In this document: positions 17,208 through 24,275 of the stretch, piece by piece | Position numbering within the stretch: the stretch's first letter is position 1 | Layout of the letters: each line of letters opens with the position of its first letter | Source: Sphingomonas glacialis | Lineage (GTDB): Bacteria > Pseudomonadota > Alphaproteobacteria > Sphingomonadales > Sphingomonadaceae | Direction: 5' to 3' | Assembly: GCF_014653575.1 (NCBI RefSeq) | Contig: NZ_BNAQ01000004.1 | Location: 310,001 to 374,000 of the forward strand | Length of the DNA stretch: 64,000 bases | Notes under the pieces: generated by a model | Databases searched by the model: none | Seen by the model: the letters and a program-made list of their open reading frames with translations, nothing else | Told to the model about the DNA's origin: nothing | Program-made: the position numbers and the translations under genes

Positions 17208-17753
17208 ATGGCGCGTACATCATCACGATCGGTCGACTGGGGTTTTCCGCGCTGGCGCGCTTATGGCGAGGCTGGCAGCGAGGCGGCGACCGTGCGGTTG
17301 TGCGACCGCCACGGCTGCACCGAAAAGGGCGATTGCCCCGCGCCGAAATCCCCCAACAGCCCGGAACGCTGGTATTTCTGCCAGGTCCATGCCGGCGAAT
17401 ACAATCGCGGCTGGAATTATTTCGAAGGCCTCAGCGCCGAGGAAGCCGCCGAGCGCGAGCGTGCCGAGACGCAGACCGCCGAAGGCTATACCGAATCGCG
17501 CCACAATCAGTGGGCGGGGCGCGGTGACGGCAGCCGATCGCGCGACGAGATGCGCGCGCTCGAAGTGCTCGAGCTCGAAGTCGATGCCGAATTCGACGCG
17601 GTGCGCGTGGCGTGGCGGCGGCTGGCCAAGTCGAACCATCCCGACGTCCGCCCCGGCGACAAGGAGGCTGCGGCGCGCTTTCTCGCGATCCAGGCGGCGT
17701 ATGACGTGCTGAAAGCTGCCGAGGAGCAGCGCCAGTGGAAGCCCGAGGCTTGA
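17208..17753 (+). CDS. J-domain (DnaJ-like) protein
   Basis: 181 residues. The C-terminal ~60 residues form a J domain with the HPD motif in AKSNHPDVRPGDKEAAARF, while the N-terminal half has CDRHGC and a later FCQVH, possibly a small metal site. The domain order (J domain last) is common for an alphaproteobacterial family of Hsp70 co-chaperones of unknown client. Longer in-frame starts would run into rnpB, so ATG 17208 (MARTSSRSVDWG) is chosen. The 3' end overlaps the next gene. Confidence 0.82.
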   Translation: MARTSSRSVDWGFPRWRAYGEAGSEAATVRLCDRHGCTEKGDCPAPKSPNSPERWYFCQVHAGEYNRGWNYFEGLSAEEAAERERAETQTAEGYTESRHNQWAGRGDGSRSRDEMRALEVLELEVDAEFDAVRVAWRRLAKSNHPDVRPGDKEAAARFLAIQAAYDVLKAAEEQRQWKPEA

Positions 17754-18076
17754 AGACCGTCCGTTCGGACTGGGCGAACACGCTGCTGGTCTGCAAGAAA
17801 TGTTCGAAGAAGATCGGCGGCGGGTTCGGGCCGAAGGGCAAGACCGGGCTCGCCAAAGCGCTGCGCGCCGAGCTTGACGTCGCCAAGGGCCGCAAGGGCT
17901 CGCTCGGGATTATCGAAGTAAAATGCCTCGGCGTGTGTCCGAAGGGCGCGGTAACGGTGGTGAACGGTGCCGCGCCGGGCGAGTGGCTATTGGTGCGCGA
18001 AGGTCTGCCGATTGCCGCGGTGGCCGCCGAGCTTGGGCTTGGCGCAGCGCCCGATAAGGGCATTGCGCGAGACTAG
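17735..18076 (+). CDS. Thioredoxin-like [2Fe-2S] ferredoxin-domain protein
   Basis: 113 residues with two cysteine pairs, VCKKCSKK and CLGVCPKGAV, spaced like the thioredoxin-fold 2Fe-2S ferredoxins (NuoE-like). A basic glycine-rich insert (GGGFGPKGKTG) lies between. It probably binds one [2Fe-2S] cluster in the cytoplasm; the partner is unknown. GTG 17735 overlaps the J-domain gene by 19 nt; a TTG slightly downstream is possible. Confidence 0.75.
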   Translation: MEARGLKTVRSDWANTLLVCKKCSKKIGGGFGPKGKTGLAKALRAELDVAKGRKGSLGIIEVKCLGVCPKGAVTVVNGAAPGEWLLVREGLPIAAVAAELGLGAAPDKGIARD

Positions 18077-18139
18077 ACGCTCCGGCGTCGCCATCTGGCA
18101 TTCGTCAAAGCGACCAAGCTGCTGCAACTGCGCTCGCAC

Positions 18140-19213
18140 CTAGCGCCGGGTCTCTCCCCCAGCCGCGAGTGGGATGCGCTCGACGATTCGCCCGAGGCGG
18201 GCGCGCAGCGTCGTGAAGGTGGGCGTGTCATCCTGCGTCTTACCGAGCCGGACGAGCACGAGCTTCTGATCGGGCGAGGCGATGACGAACTGGCCGAGAT
18301 GGCCGAGGCACGACACCAACGAGGCGGGGCCGTGGCCGGGGAACAGCGCGGGTCGCCGATCGACCCCGCCGGGCCGGTTGAGCCAGAGCTGGCCGCCATA
18401 TTCGCGATTGTCGGGCGACGGCGTCTTCATGAAGGCGAGCCAGTCGGGTGCGACGATCTGCGTGCCGTCGGGCGCCTTGCCCGCGAGCAGCACGCTGCCG
18501 AGCCGGCCATAATCGTCGAGCGTCATGTAGATCAGCGATCCGCCGATCTGCGTTCCCGCGCCGTCGAATTCGAGCCGGGCGCTGGTGATGCCAGCGGGGG
18601 CGAACAGGCGGCGCTCAGCAAACGCCTGATATGCGCGTGCCCGCGCGCGGGGATCGGTGCTTGTCGTCAGCGTGCGCGTAATGATTTCCGACAGGATCAG
18701 CGTCGTCAGCGAGCTGTATTCGAACTTGGCGCCGGGCCGGGCCTCGAGCTTGGCGCCGATCGCGCGCGCTGCCATTGCCTGCGATCCGCTGACGAACAGC
18801 ACTTGGTTGGTGTCCGACGCTTCGACCGGATCGCCGACTTCGGTGTGCGCCAGCCCCGAGGACATATTCAGCAGCATCCGCAGCGTGATCGCACGGCGCG
18901 GATCGCCCGCTTCGTGCCATTCGGCGATCGGCGCGGGGGCATCGAGCGCGAGCTTGCCGTCGGCGACGAGGTCTCCGACGAGCAACGCGGTGACGGTCTT
19001 GGCCATCGACCAGCTGATGAAGCGCGTCGCATCGGAATAGCCCGGCGCATAGCGTTTCGCGACGACCTGCCCGTCGCGGAGCAGCAGCGCGGCGCGCGTT
19101 TCGCCGACATCGGCGCGGAACAGCGGCGCGAGCGGGCCGGGGTCAGGGGCGGCAACCGATCCGGTCGCGAGCAGTGCGCTCGCCAGCATCAGCCAATGGC
19201 TTTTCATTCGCAT
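18140..19213 (-). CDS. Class C beta-lactamase-like serine hydrolase, exported
   Basis: 357 residues. An N-terminal signal peptide (MRMKSHWLMLASALLATGSVAA) is followed by the serine beta-lactamase/penicillin-binding fold: catalytic Ser69 and Lys72 in ISWSMAKTV, and a Tyr in KFEYSSLT where classic class C enzymes have YxN. The lipase/esterase VIII-like and 6-aminohexanoate-hydrolase-like members share this plan, so true beta-lactam hydrolysis is uncertain. The protein is periplasmic. It is divergent from the small Cys-rich protein gene, 24 nt apart. Confidence 0.85.
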   Translation of the reverse strand: MRMKSHWLMLASALLATGSVAAPDPGPLAPLFRADVGETRAALLLRDGQVVAKRYAPGYSDATRFISWSMAKTVTALLVGDLVADGKLALDAPAPIAEWHEAGDPRRAITLRMLLNMSSGLAHTEVGDPVEASDTNQVLFVSGSQAMAARAIGAKLEARPGAKFEYSSLTTLILSEIITRTLTTSTDPRARARAYQAFAERRLFAPAGITSARLEFDGAGTQIGGSLIYMTLDDYGRLGSVLLAGKAPDGTQIVAPDWLAFMKTPSPDNREYGGQLWLNRPGGVDRRPALFPGHGPASLVSCLGHLGQFVIASPDQKLVLVRLGKTQDDTPTFTTLRARLGRIVERIPLAAGGETRR

Positions 19214-19237
19214 GGACGAAGACTAGGCTTGGCCGTG

Positions 19238-19582
19238 ATGAATGCAAGACGCCTGATTCTTGGGTCGTTGCTCGCCATGGTGCTGGTCGTGGCGGGGGGC
19301 AGCTATGCGTGGGTGCGTGGCCATCGCGCCCAGCTCGAGCTCGGCGTCGGCTATGCCGCGCGAGTCGCGTGCGGGTGCCGCTATGTCAGCGGGCGGCCGC
19401 TCGGCGATTGCCACAAGGATTTCGAGCCGGGCATGGAGCCGATCCGGCTGTCCGAAGATCCCGCGACGCGCACCGTGACCGCGTCGGTCCCGCTGATAGC
19501 ACGGCGCAGCGTGCGCTACGATCCGGTGCTCGGCTGCCAGCCGGAGCGCTTTGCGGGGACGCCGCTCGTCGTGCCGCACTGA
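19238..19582 (+). CDS. Small secreted/membrane-anchored Cys-rich protein
   Basis: 114 residues from ATG 19238. One N-terminal hydrophobic segment (ILGSLLAMVLVVAGGSYAW) is followed by a periplasmic part with clustered cysteines (ACGCRYVSGRPLGDC and VLGCQPE) and the phrase ARRSVRYDPVLGC. This resembles the N-terminal extension found on some sphingomonad serine hydrolases (recalled, not searched). Here it is a separate gene, divergent from a serine hydrolase, so the two may act together. Function unknown. Confidence 0.6.
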   Translation: MNARRLILGSLLAMVLVVAGGSYAWVRGHRAQLELGVGYAARVACGCRYVSGRPLGDCHKDFEPGMEPIRLSEDPATRTVTASVPLIARRSVRYDPVLGCQPERFAGTPLVVPH

Positions 19583-19595
19583 ACGCGCGCGGGCA

Positions 19596-20006
19596 TCAGG
19601 CGTCGGCGTAGCGCGCGGCGGTGTCGCGGATCAGCGCGATCATGTTGGGAATGCCTTGCGTACGGTTCGAGCTCAGCTGGTTCCTGAGATCGAACGGCGC
19701 GAGCTCGGTCGGGATGTCGGTGGCGAGGATCGCCGCGGCGGGCTGATCCTGCACCGCGAGCAATACGAGCGCGATGATCCCCTTGGTGATAGCAGCGTTC
19801 GAATCGGCGAGGAAGTGCAGCGTGCCGTCGTCCTCCGCCATCGGATAGACCCATACCGAGGCCGAGCAGCCGCGCACCAACGTCGCATCGGTTTTGAGTG
19901 CGTCGGGCATCGGTTCGAGCTCGCGGCCGAGATCGATGAGGAGCCGGTAACGGTCGTCCGCATCGAGGAAGCTATATTCGGATTCGAGATCGGCGAGGGT
20001 TTGCAT
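19596..20006 (-). CDS. sufE: Cysteine desulfuration protein SufE
   Basis: 136 residues, the usual SufE length. The sulfur-accepting Cys47 lies in the conserved LVRGCSASVWV, followed by FLADSNAAITKGIIALVLL. SufE takes sulfane sulfur from SufS and passes it to the SufBCD scaffold for iron-sulfur cluster assembly. The suf operon itself is not in the window. The start (ATG 20006) is chosen because MQTLADLESEYSFL matches SufE openings; upstream lies a palindromic repeat. Confidence 0.9.
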   Translation of the reverse strand: MQTLADLESEYSFLDADDRYRLLIDLGRELEPMPDALKTDATLVRGCSASVWVYPMAEDDGTLHFLADSNAAITKGIIALVLLAVQDQPAAAILATDIPTELAPFDLRNQLSSNRTQGIPNMIALIRDTAARYADA

Positions 20007-20047
20007 GGGGGTTGCTATACCGCACCCTCCGAGGGTGCCAACCCCAA

Positions 20048-20141
20048 CCGTCGCCCCGGCGTAGGCCGGGGCCGCTGGCTTGTGTGCGGGGCGGGTGCAG
20101 CGCGCCCGACATAGCGGCCCCGGCCTGCGCCGGGGCGACGG
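20048..20141. repeat. Palindromic repeat between sufE and the psp tail
   Basis: Left arm CCGTCGCCCCGGCGTAGGCC followed by GGGGCCGCT; right arm AGCGGCCCCGGCCTGCGCCG followed by GGGCGACGG. It is an inverted pair of GC-rich hairpins around a short spacer, of the same design as the other dispersed repeats. It lies between the 3' end of the psp transcript and the sufE start. Confidence 0.8.
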
Positions 20142-20142
20142 A

Positions 20143-20388
20143 TTACAAGTCCACGCCCGCCGCGATCGCCTCGAGCTTGCGGATGCGCTCCTTGAGGTCG
20201 GCGATCTCGATCCGCGCGCTCGCATTGGGCAGCGGTTGCGCTGGTGTCGGATCGCCGAACGCGTGGAGTTCCTGCTGCTTGAAGGCGAGCCAGCCGCGCC
20301 AGCCGGTCAGCGCGGCGCCGGTCAGCATCGCAAGCCCGGCGAGGCCGGCGGTGGCCATGGTGATGTAGAAGGTCGGGTCGGTCATCAT
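20143..20388 (-). CDS. Small membrane coiled-coil protein, last gene of the psp tail
   Basis: About 81 residues. One N-terminal membrane segment (TMATAGLAGLAMLTGAAL) precedes a linker and a short C-terminal coiled coil ADLKERIRKLEAIAAGVDL. The C-terminus resembles the motif R-L/I-x-x-L-E-x-I-A seen in the other tail proteins but lacks the final EIDxLR. GGAG is placed 5 nt before ATG 20388 (a second ATG follows immediately). It is the promoter-distal member of the minus-strand psp operon. Confidence 0.72.
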   Translation of the reverse strand: MMTDPTFYITMATAGLAGLAMLTGAALTGWRGWLAFKQQELHAFGDPTPAQPLPNASARIEIADLKERIRKLEAIAAGVDL

Positions 20389-20415
20389 CCCTGCTCCTGC
20401 AAAAAGGGTCATCGG

Positions 20416-20685
20416 TTAGGGCCGGTCGCGGAGCTTCTCGATCTCGCGATCGAGGCGGGCGCCGCTGTCGTTATTGTCGGTGGCGAGGCGTTCGAGCACG
20501 GCGAGCCGCTCCTTCATCGCCCGCAGTTCGTCGCGCAGCCGGTCGTTCTCGGCTTGCGCTGCGGGATCGTCGCGGAAGCGGACGTCCTCGCCATGCTTGG
20601 TGTGGACCACGCCGTAGCGCGCCATCAGCACGCGGCCGAGCGTGACCACGACGATGATCGCGACGACCATTTCAAACGGGTTCAT
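20416..20685 (-). CDS. PspB-like small membrane coiled-coil protein (psp tail)
   Basis: 89 residues: N-terminal membrane segment MVVAIIVVVTLGRVLMARYG, a polar linker with VVHTKHGEDVRFRDDP, then a coiled coil ending KERLAVLERLATD and DREIEKLRDRP. The size and plan are those of PspB, and the C-terminal motif is shared with neighbours and PspC. ATG 20685 has AAGGAG 8 nt upstream. It follows the 38-residue gene in the same transcript. No individual function is known. Confidence 0.75.
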   Translation of the reverse strand: MNPFEMVVAIIVVVTLGRVLMARYGVVHTKHGEDVRFRDDPAAQAENDRLRDELRAMKERLAVLERLATDNNDSGARLDREIEKLRDRP

Positions 20686-20721
20686 TTGGGTCACTCCTTC
20701 AAAAGGGTGGAACTGGACCGG

Positions 20722-20838
20722 CTATTCGGCCGGGACGGCGGCTTCGCGAAGTTTGCGGCGGCGTGGGCGGTCGACGCTTTCGGTCGCCCAGACACCCCCC
20801 GCCGTGACGACGGCGAGCACGATAAAGAATGCGATCAT
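20722..20838 (-). CDS. 38-residue single-span membrane peptide (psp tail)
   Basis: ATG 20838 to stop at 20722. The peptide has one hydrophobic span (IAFFIVLAVVTAGGVWA) and a basic tail RPRRRKLREAA. GAGGAT lies a few bases upstream of the ATG. Its frame, spacing and direction fit the surrounding psp operon. Function unknown; the plan (one span, cytoplasmic basic tail) recalls PspD-like peptides, but sequence identity is not claimed. Confidence 0.6.
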   Translation of the reverse strand: MIAFFIVLAVVTAGGVWATESVDRPRRRKLREAAVPAE

Positions 20839-20874
20839 GATATCCTCGAGGAGAAAGAGTTTGTTTGTAAAGAG

Positions 20875-21147
20875 TTAGTTGAGCGGTGCGTCGCGCAACC
20901 GGTCGATTTCATGCGAGAGGTCGACGCCGCGGTCGGTGATGATCCGTTCGAGCACGCGGACGCGCTGTTCGAGCCGTTCGGTCTGCGCGGCATATTGCGC
21001 GGCCTTTTCGGCGACCAGCGTCGCTTCGATCTCCATGCGGCGCTCCTGATGGCGCAGCCACGGGCGGACGATGAAGATGCCGATCACGGCGCAGAGCGGG
21101 ATGCAGACCGCGAAGATCGGGATGAGCAGTGCGATGGGGAAGCCCAT
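20875..21147 (-). CDS. PspB-like small membrane coiled-coil protein (psp tail)
   Basis: 90 residues: N-terminal hydrophobic segment IALLIPIFAVCIPLCAVIGIF, then a highly charged helix ending ERLEQRVRVLERIITD and SHEIDRLRDAPLN. This C-terminal pattern is closely like that of the upstream 97-residue protein and the C-terminus of PspC. AAGGAT precedes the ATG. The protein is likely anchored in the inner membrane with a cytoplasmic coiled coil. Confidence 0.78.
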   Translation of the reverse strand: MGFPIALLIPIFAVCIPLCAVIGIFIVRPWLRHQERRMEIEATLVAEKAAQYAAQTERLEQRVRVLERIITDRGVDLSHEIDRLRDAPLN

Positions 21148-21165
21148 GGCGGTATCCTTTCGGGA

Positions 21166-21459
21166 TCAGCGCAGCGCGTCGATTTCGCGCGAGACACGCT
21201 CGGCGGGATCGGTGGCGATTCGTTCGAGCACCGCGAGGCGCTCCTCGAGCCGGCTGACCTGGCCGTGCAGCTTGTCGTTCTCGGCCTTGAGCAGGTCGGT
21301 CTGGCGGGTCAGGCTGAGGTCGTCGCCGCGGTGGATCAATTCGCCCTTCTTTGTCTCGATCGGATAGCCGTGCTTGGCACGGACCCAGGTGTTCACGACC
21401 CAGGCGACGGGTCCGACCGTGATCGCCGCGACCGGGATCAAAAGTGCTAGGTTGCTCAT
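21166..21459 (-). CDS. PspB-like small membrane coiled-coil protein (psp tail)
   Basis: 97 residues. The N-terminal span ALLIPVAAITVGPVAWVV resembles PspB's opening. A linker with HRGDDLSL is followed by a coiled coil SRLEERLAVLERIATD and the terminal SREIDALR. PspB in this operon has the corresponding RRLEERLGTVERIIA. It is the first gene after pspC, 41 nt downstream. It is probably a paralogue of PspB with a PspC-like C-terminal tail motif. Confidence 0.8.
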   Translation of the reverse strand: MSNLALLIPVAAITVGPVAWVVNTWVRAKHGYPIETKKGELIHRGDDLSLTRQTDLLKAENDKLHGQVSRLEERLAVLERIATDPAERVSREIDALR

Positions 21460-21500
21460 GTGTTTTCCCCTGTTTGGCTTTGCCCCAAGCCCGGATCAGA

Positions 21501-21878
21501 TCAGCGCAGGCTGTCGATCTCGTCGGCGAGGCGTGTGTTGCGGCTGGTGTACATCATCTCGATGTCGGCGAGGCGACGGTCGATGTCGCGGAACTTGCTG
21601 CGGACTTCGGCGGTCGAGCGCGTCGGGTTGGCGCGCACGCCCTGCCAGAACTTGGCGTCCTCGGCGCTGTCGTAGAGGCCGAGCGGCTTCTTGTCGGCGA
21701 CGCAGGCGATGATGATGTACGCCAGCAACACCCAGCCGCTGGTGACCAGCGTCAGCATCGCGGTGCCGACGCGGACGAGCGTCACGTCGATGCCGGTGTA
21801 ATCGGCGATCCCCGAGCAGACCCCCAGCCATTTGCTGTTCTGCTTGTCGAGGTAGAATTTGGTGCGGCTGGCGGACAT
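21501..21878 (-). CDS. pspC: Phage shock protein C (PspC)
   Basis: 125 residues with the PspC domain at residues ~5-65: KFYLDKQNSKWLGVCSGIAD, a membrane span around LTLVTSGWVLLAYIIIACV, then the cytoplasmic extension. The C-terminus DIDRRLADIEMMYTSRNTRL then ADEIDSLR carries the same tail motif as the small downstream proteins. PspC with PspB senses envelope stress and recruits PspA to the membrane. ATG 21878 has GGAGG upstream, formed by the last codons of pspB; the two genes are separated by 1 nt. Confidence 0.92.
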   Translation of the reverse strand: MSASRTKFYLDKQNSKWLGVCSGIADYTGIDVTLVRVGTAMLTLVTSGWVLLAYIIIACVADKKPLGLYDSAEDAKFWQGVRANPTRSTAEVRSKFRDIDRRLADIEMMYTSRNTRLADEIDSLR

Positions 21879-21879
21879 T

Positions 21880-22149
21880 TCAGTTCCTCCGTGCTGGATC
21901 GTAGGGGGTGGGCTCGGCGAGCGGCATGCTCGCGCGCCATTCGGGGTGATCGACGGCGATGATCCGCTCGACCGTGCCGAGGCGCTCCTCGAGCCGGCGG
22001 GCGAGCGAGTAGAGCTCGTCGAGCAGCTTCTCGTCTTCATTGGTGATCTTGGGCGCCTGCCGCCACTTGGTGATGTAGTGCAGGATCACCCAGGGCATCC
22101 CGATGAAGAGCGTGCCGCAGACGGCGATGGGGACGAGGACGTCCTCCAT
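21880..22149 (-). CDS. pspB: Phage shock protein B (PspB)
   Basis: 89 residues, usual PspB length: N-terminal span VLVPIAVCGTLFIGMPWVIL, then YITKWRQAPKITNEDEKLLDELYSLA and the coiled coil RRLEERLGTVERIIAVDHPEW. It works with PspC as the inner-membrane sensor of the phage shock response. It starts 1 nt after the pspA stop codon. Confidence 0.92.
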   Translation of the reverse strand: MEDVLVPIAVCGTLFIGMPWVILHYITKWRQAPKITNEDEKLLDELYSLARRLEERLGTVERIIAVDHPEWRASMPLAEPTPYDPARRN

Positions 22150-22150
22150 C

Positions 22151-22819
22151 TCAGCCGTCCTTTCCGACGCGGGCCTTCATCGCGGCGAGTTCGGCCTCGA
22201 CCTTCTCGGCCGATTTGAGCTCGGCGATTTCCTCGTCGAGCGTCTTGGGCGGGGCACCGAAGCCGGCAACCTCGGCGCGGCCCTCGGCCATGTCGACGCG
22301 GCGCTCCATGATTTCGAAGCGGCTGAAGGCGTCCTGTATCTTGGGCCCGGCGTAGAGGTCGCGCAGCTTGAAGCGGTTCTGCGCGCTCTCGAGCCGCGTC
22401 GCGATCGAGTTCTGGCGGGTGCGTGCCTCGCGCAGCTTGCCGGTGAGCTTGGCGATGTCCTCTTCCGAGCTGCGCAGCGCCTCGTCGAGGACGCTGATCT
22501 CGCCGCTCAGCTGGCCGGCCATGTCGGCGGCTTTCTGCTTCTCGACGAGCGCAGCCTTGGCGAGGTCCTCGCGGCCCTTCGACAGCGCGAGCTCGGCCTT
22601 TTCGGTCCAGCTCTCCTGCAAGCTGCCGAGCTTGCTGATGTGGCGGCGCATTTCCTTCTGGTCGGCGATGGTGCGCGCGGCAGAGGCGCGGACTTCGACC
22701 AGCGTTTCCTCCATCTCGAGGATGATCATGCGGATCATCTTGGCGGGGTCTTCGGCCTTGTCGAGCAGGTCGGTGAAGTTGGCGGCGATGATGTCGCGGG
22801 TTCGGCTGAAGATGCCCAT
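22151..22819 (-). CDS. pspA: Phage shock protein A (PspA/IM30)
   Basis: 222 residues, an ESCRT-III-like coiled-coil protein: the N-terminal amphipathic helix MGIFSRTRDIIAANFTDLLD, the DPAKMIRMIILEMEETL signature and long heptad helices to the end. PspA binds stressed inner membrane and, when free, inhibits the activator PspF. It is the second gene from the sigma-54 promoter and the first large one. Confidence 0.94.
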   Translation of the reverse strand: MGIFSRTRDIIAANFTDLLDKAEDPAKMIRMIILEMEETLVEVRASAARTIADQKEMRRHISKLGSLQESWTEKAELALSKGREDLAKAALVEKQKAADMAGQLSGEISVLDEALRSSEEDIAKLTGKLREARTRQNSIATRLESAQNRFKLRDLYAGPKIQDAFSRFEIMERRVDMAEGRAEVAGFGAPPKTLDEEIAELKSAEKVEAELAAMKARVGKDG

Positions 22820-22861
22820 GATGTTACTCCTTCGAGGGTACGCAGATACTGGCGAGAAAAC

Positions 22862-23005
22862 TCAGGCGATCGTGTGGATCGCGGCAGGGGCGGCAGTGGC
22901 CGGGCCGACGGTGCCGACGATGGCGACCGACCCGATCAGGACGGTGGCGACGAGGGAGACGAAGATCTGGGCGACCGAGTTGCCCGACTTATATTCGCTG
23001 TTCAT
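22862..23005 (-). CDS. 47-residue membrane protein, first gene of the psp operon
   Basis: ATG 23005 with AAGGAG 7 nt upstream; stop at 22862. It has one hydrophobic span (IFVSLVATVLIGSVAIVGTV) preceded by the polar MNSEYKSGNS and a short Ala/Pro C-terminus. It is the promoter-proximal gene, about 40 nt after the inferred start site and 42 nt before pspA. I do not recognise the family, but a small single-span protein at this place fits the operon's theme of small membrane partners. Confidence 0.7.
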   Translation of the reverse strand: MNSEYKSGNSVAQIFVSLVATVLIGSVAIVGTVGPATAAPAAIHTIA

Positions 23006-23057
23006 TTCGTGTCTCCTTGGCGGAAGTGCGGAGCCCCGTGGGGCGATGCCAACAGCT

Positions 23058-23075
23058 TTGCAGGGAGCGTGCCAG
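23058..23075 (-). promoter_or_regulatory. Sigma-54 promoter of the psp operon
   Basis: On the minus strand CTGGCACGCTCCCTGCAA matches the sigma-54 consensus TGGCAC-N5-TTGC(A), with TGGCACG as the -24 and CTGCA as the -12 element. Transcription would start near 23046 and enter the 47-residue gene. PspF, encoded divergently, is a sigma-54 activator, which supports the call. Confidence 0.85.
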
Positions 23076-23130
23076 TTTTCGAAATGGCGGATTTGCGTGG
23101 GTTTGGGTGTGGTAGTTGAAAAACACACTT

Positions 23131-23164
23131 GCCAAGGCTTGGGATTTTACGCCAAGCGTTGGGA
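23131..23164. promoter_or_regulatory. Two tandem PspF-type upstream activating sites
   Basis: GCCAAGGCTTGGGA (23131-23144) and GCCAAGCGTTGGGA (23151-23164) are near-identical 14-mers, each with a CCAA...TTGG dyad, spaced 20 bp (two helix turns) apart. They lie 56-89 bp upstream of the -24 element of the psp promoter, and the second abuts the pspF ATG. Binding by PspF is inferred from position and repeat structure. Confidence 0.65.
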
Positions 23165-24211
23165 ATGGAGCGAACGACCCAGGTAATCGGACAATCGGGC
23201 GCGTTTCTCGACGCGCTCGAACTCGCCAGCCGCGCGGCGGCGCTCGACCGGCCGGTACTCGTCATCGGCGAGCGCGGGACGGGCAAGGAACTCGTCGCCG
23301 AGCGCCTGCATCGCCTGAGCCCGCGCTGGGACCAGCCGCTCGTCATCATGAATTGCGCGGCGCTGCCCGAAACGCTGATCGAGGCCGAGCTGTTCGGGCA
23401 CGAGGCGGGCGCCTTCACCGGCGCGACCAAGGCGCGGGCAGGGCGCTTCGAGGAGGCGCATCGCGGCACGCTATTCCTCGACGAGCTCGGCACGCTGTCG
23501 ATGGCGGCGCAGGACCGGCTGTTGCGCGCGGTCGAATATGGCGAGGTGACGCGGATCGGTTCGTCGCGGCCGATGCGCGTCGACGTCCGCATCGTGGCGG
23601 CGACCAACGAGCATTTGCCCGACAAGGTCGCGCGGCACCAGTTTCGTGCCGATCTGCTCGACCGGCTGAGCTTCGAGGTGGTGACGTTGCCGCCGATGCG
23701 CGCGCGCGTGGACGACATTCTGGTGCTGGCCGAGCATTTCGGCCGGCGCATGGCGTCCGAACTCGGGCGCGACCATTGGCCGGGCTTCACCAAACCGGCC
23801 GAAGCGGCGCTCGTCGCGTACCAATGGCCGGGCAATGTGCGCGAGCTGCGCAACGTCGTCGAGCGTGCGGTCTATCGCTGGGATCTGGACGGGCCGATCG
23901 ACGCGATCCAGTTCGACCCGTTTCACTCGCCGCACCGGCCGGCGACAATGGTGTCGCTTGTCGAGCCCAGCGCAGTCGCACCAGCGGCACCGCCCGTCGC
24001 AGCGCCGCCGTCCGCGGCAGCCGCGGAACCGATGGATTACAAGGCGCGGCTCGCGCGGTTCGAGTGCGAGATGCTGCAGACGGCGATGGCCGAGAACCGC
24101 TTCAACCAGCGCGCGACCGCCGAGGCGCTGGGCCTCAGTTACGACCAGTTGCGCCACGCGCTGAAGCGCCACGGGCTGATTTCGGGCGCGGCGACAGAAT
24201 CGGTTGCGTAA
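23165..24211 (+). CDS. pspF: Psp operon transcriptional activator PspF (sigma-54 enhancer-binding)
   Basis: 348 residues without an N-terminal sensory domain, as in PspF. The AAA+ domain shows Walker A GERGTGKE, the sigma-54 contact loop GHEAGAFTGA, Walker B LFLDELG and the R-finger region FRADLLDRL. An Ala/Pro-rich linker leads to a C-terminal Fis-type HTH (NQRATAEALGLSYDQLRHAL). It activates the divergent psp operon and is held inactive by PspA. ATG 23165 is used; an upstream TTG at 23129 would run through the activator sites. Confidence 0.92.
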   Translation: MERTTQVIGQSGAFLDALELASRAAALDRPVLVIGERGTGKELVAERLHRLSPRWDQPLVIMNCAALPETLIEAELFGHEAGAFTGATKARAGRFEEAHRGTLFLDELGTLSMAAQDRLLRAVEYGEVTRIGSSRPMRVDVRIVAATNEHLPDKVARHQFRADLLDRLSFEVVTLPPMRARVDDILVLAEHFGRRMASELGRDHWPGFTKPAEAALVAYQWPGNVRELRNVVERAVYRWDLDGPIDAIQFDPFHSPHRPATMVSLVEPSAVAPAAPPVAAPPSAAAAEPMDYKARLARFECEMLQTAMAENRFNQRATAEALGLSYDQLRHALKRHGLISGAATESVA

Positions 24212-24275
24212 CGAGCGAGCGGGACCCATTTGCCGGGCCTGACGTTTGCGTATCGAGCTTTACAGGAGAAGACCC

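Noticed and set aside
18140..19213. Calling the class C-type enzyme a beta-lactam resistance gene
   Set aside because: The third motif is YSS rather than YxN, and many esterases and peptidases share SxxK. Resistance cannot be inferred.
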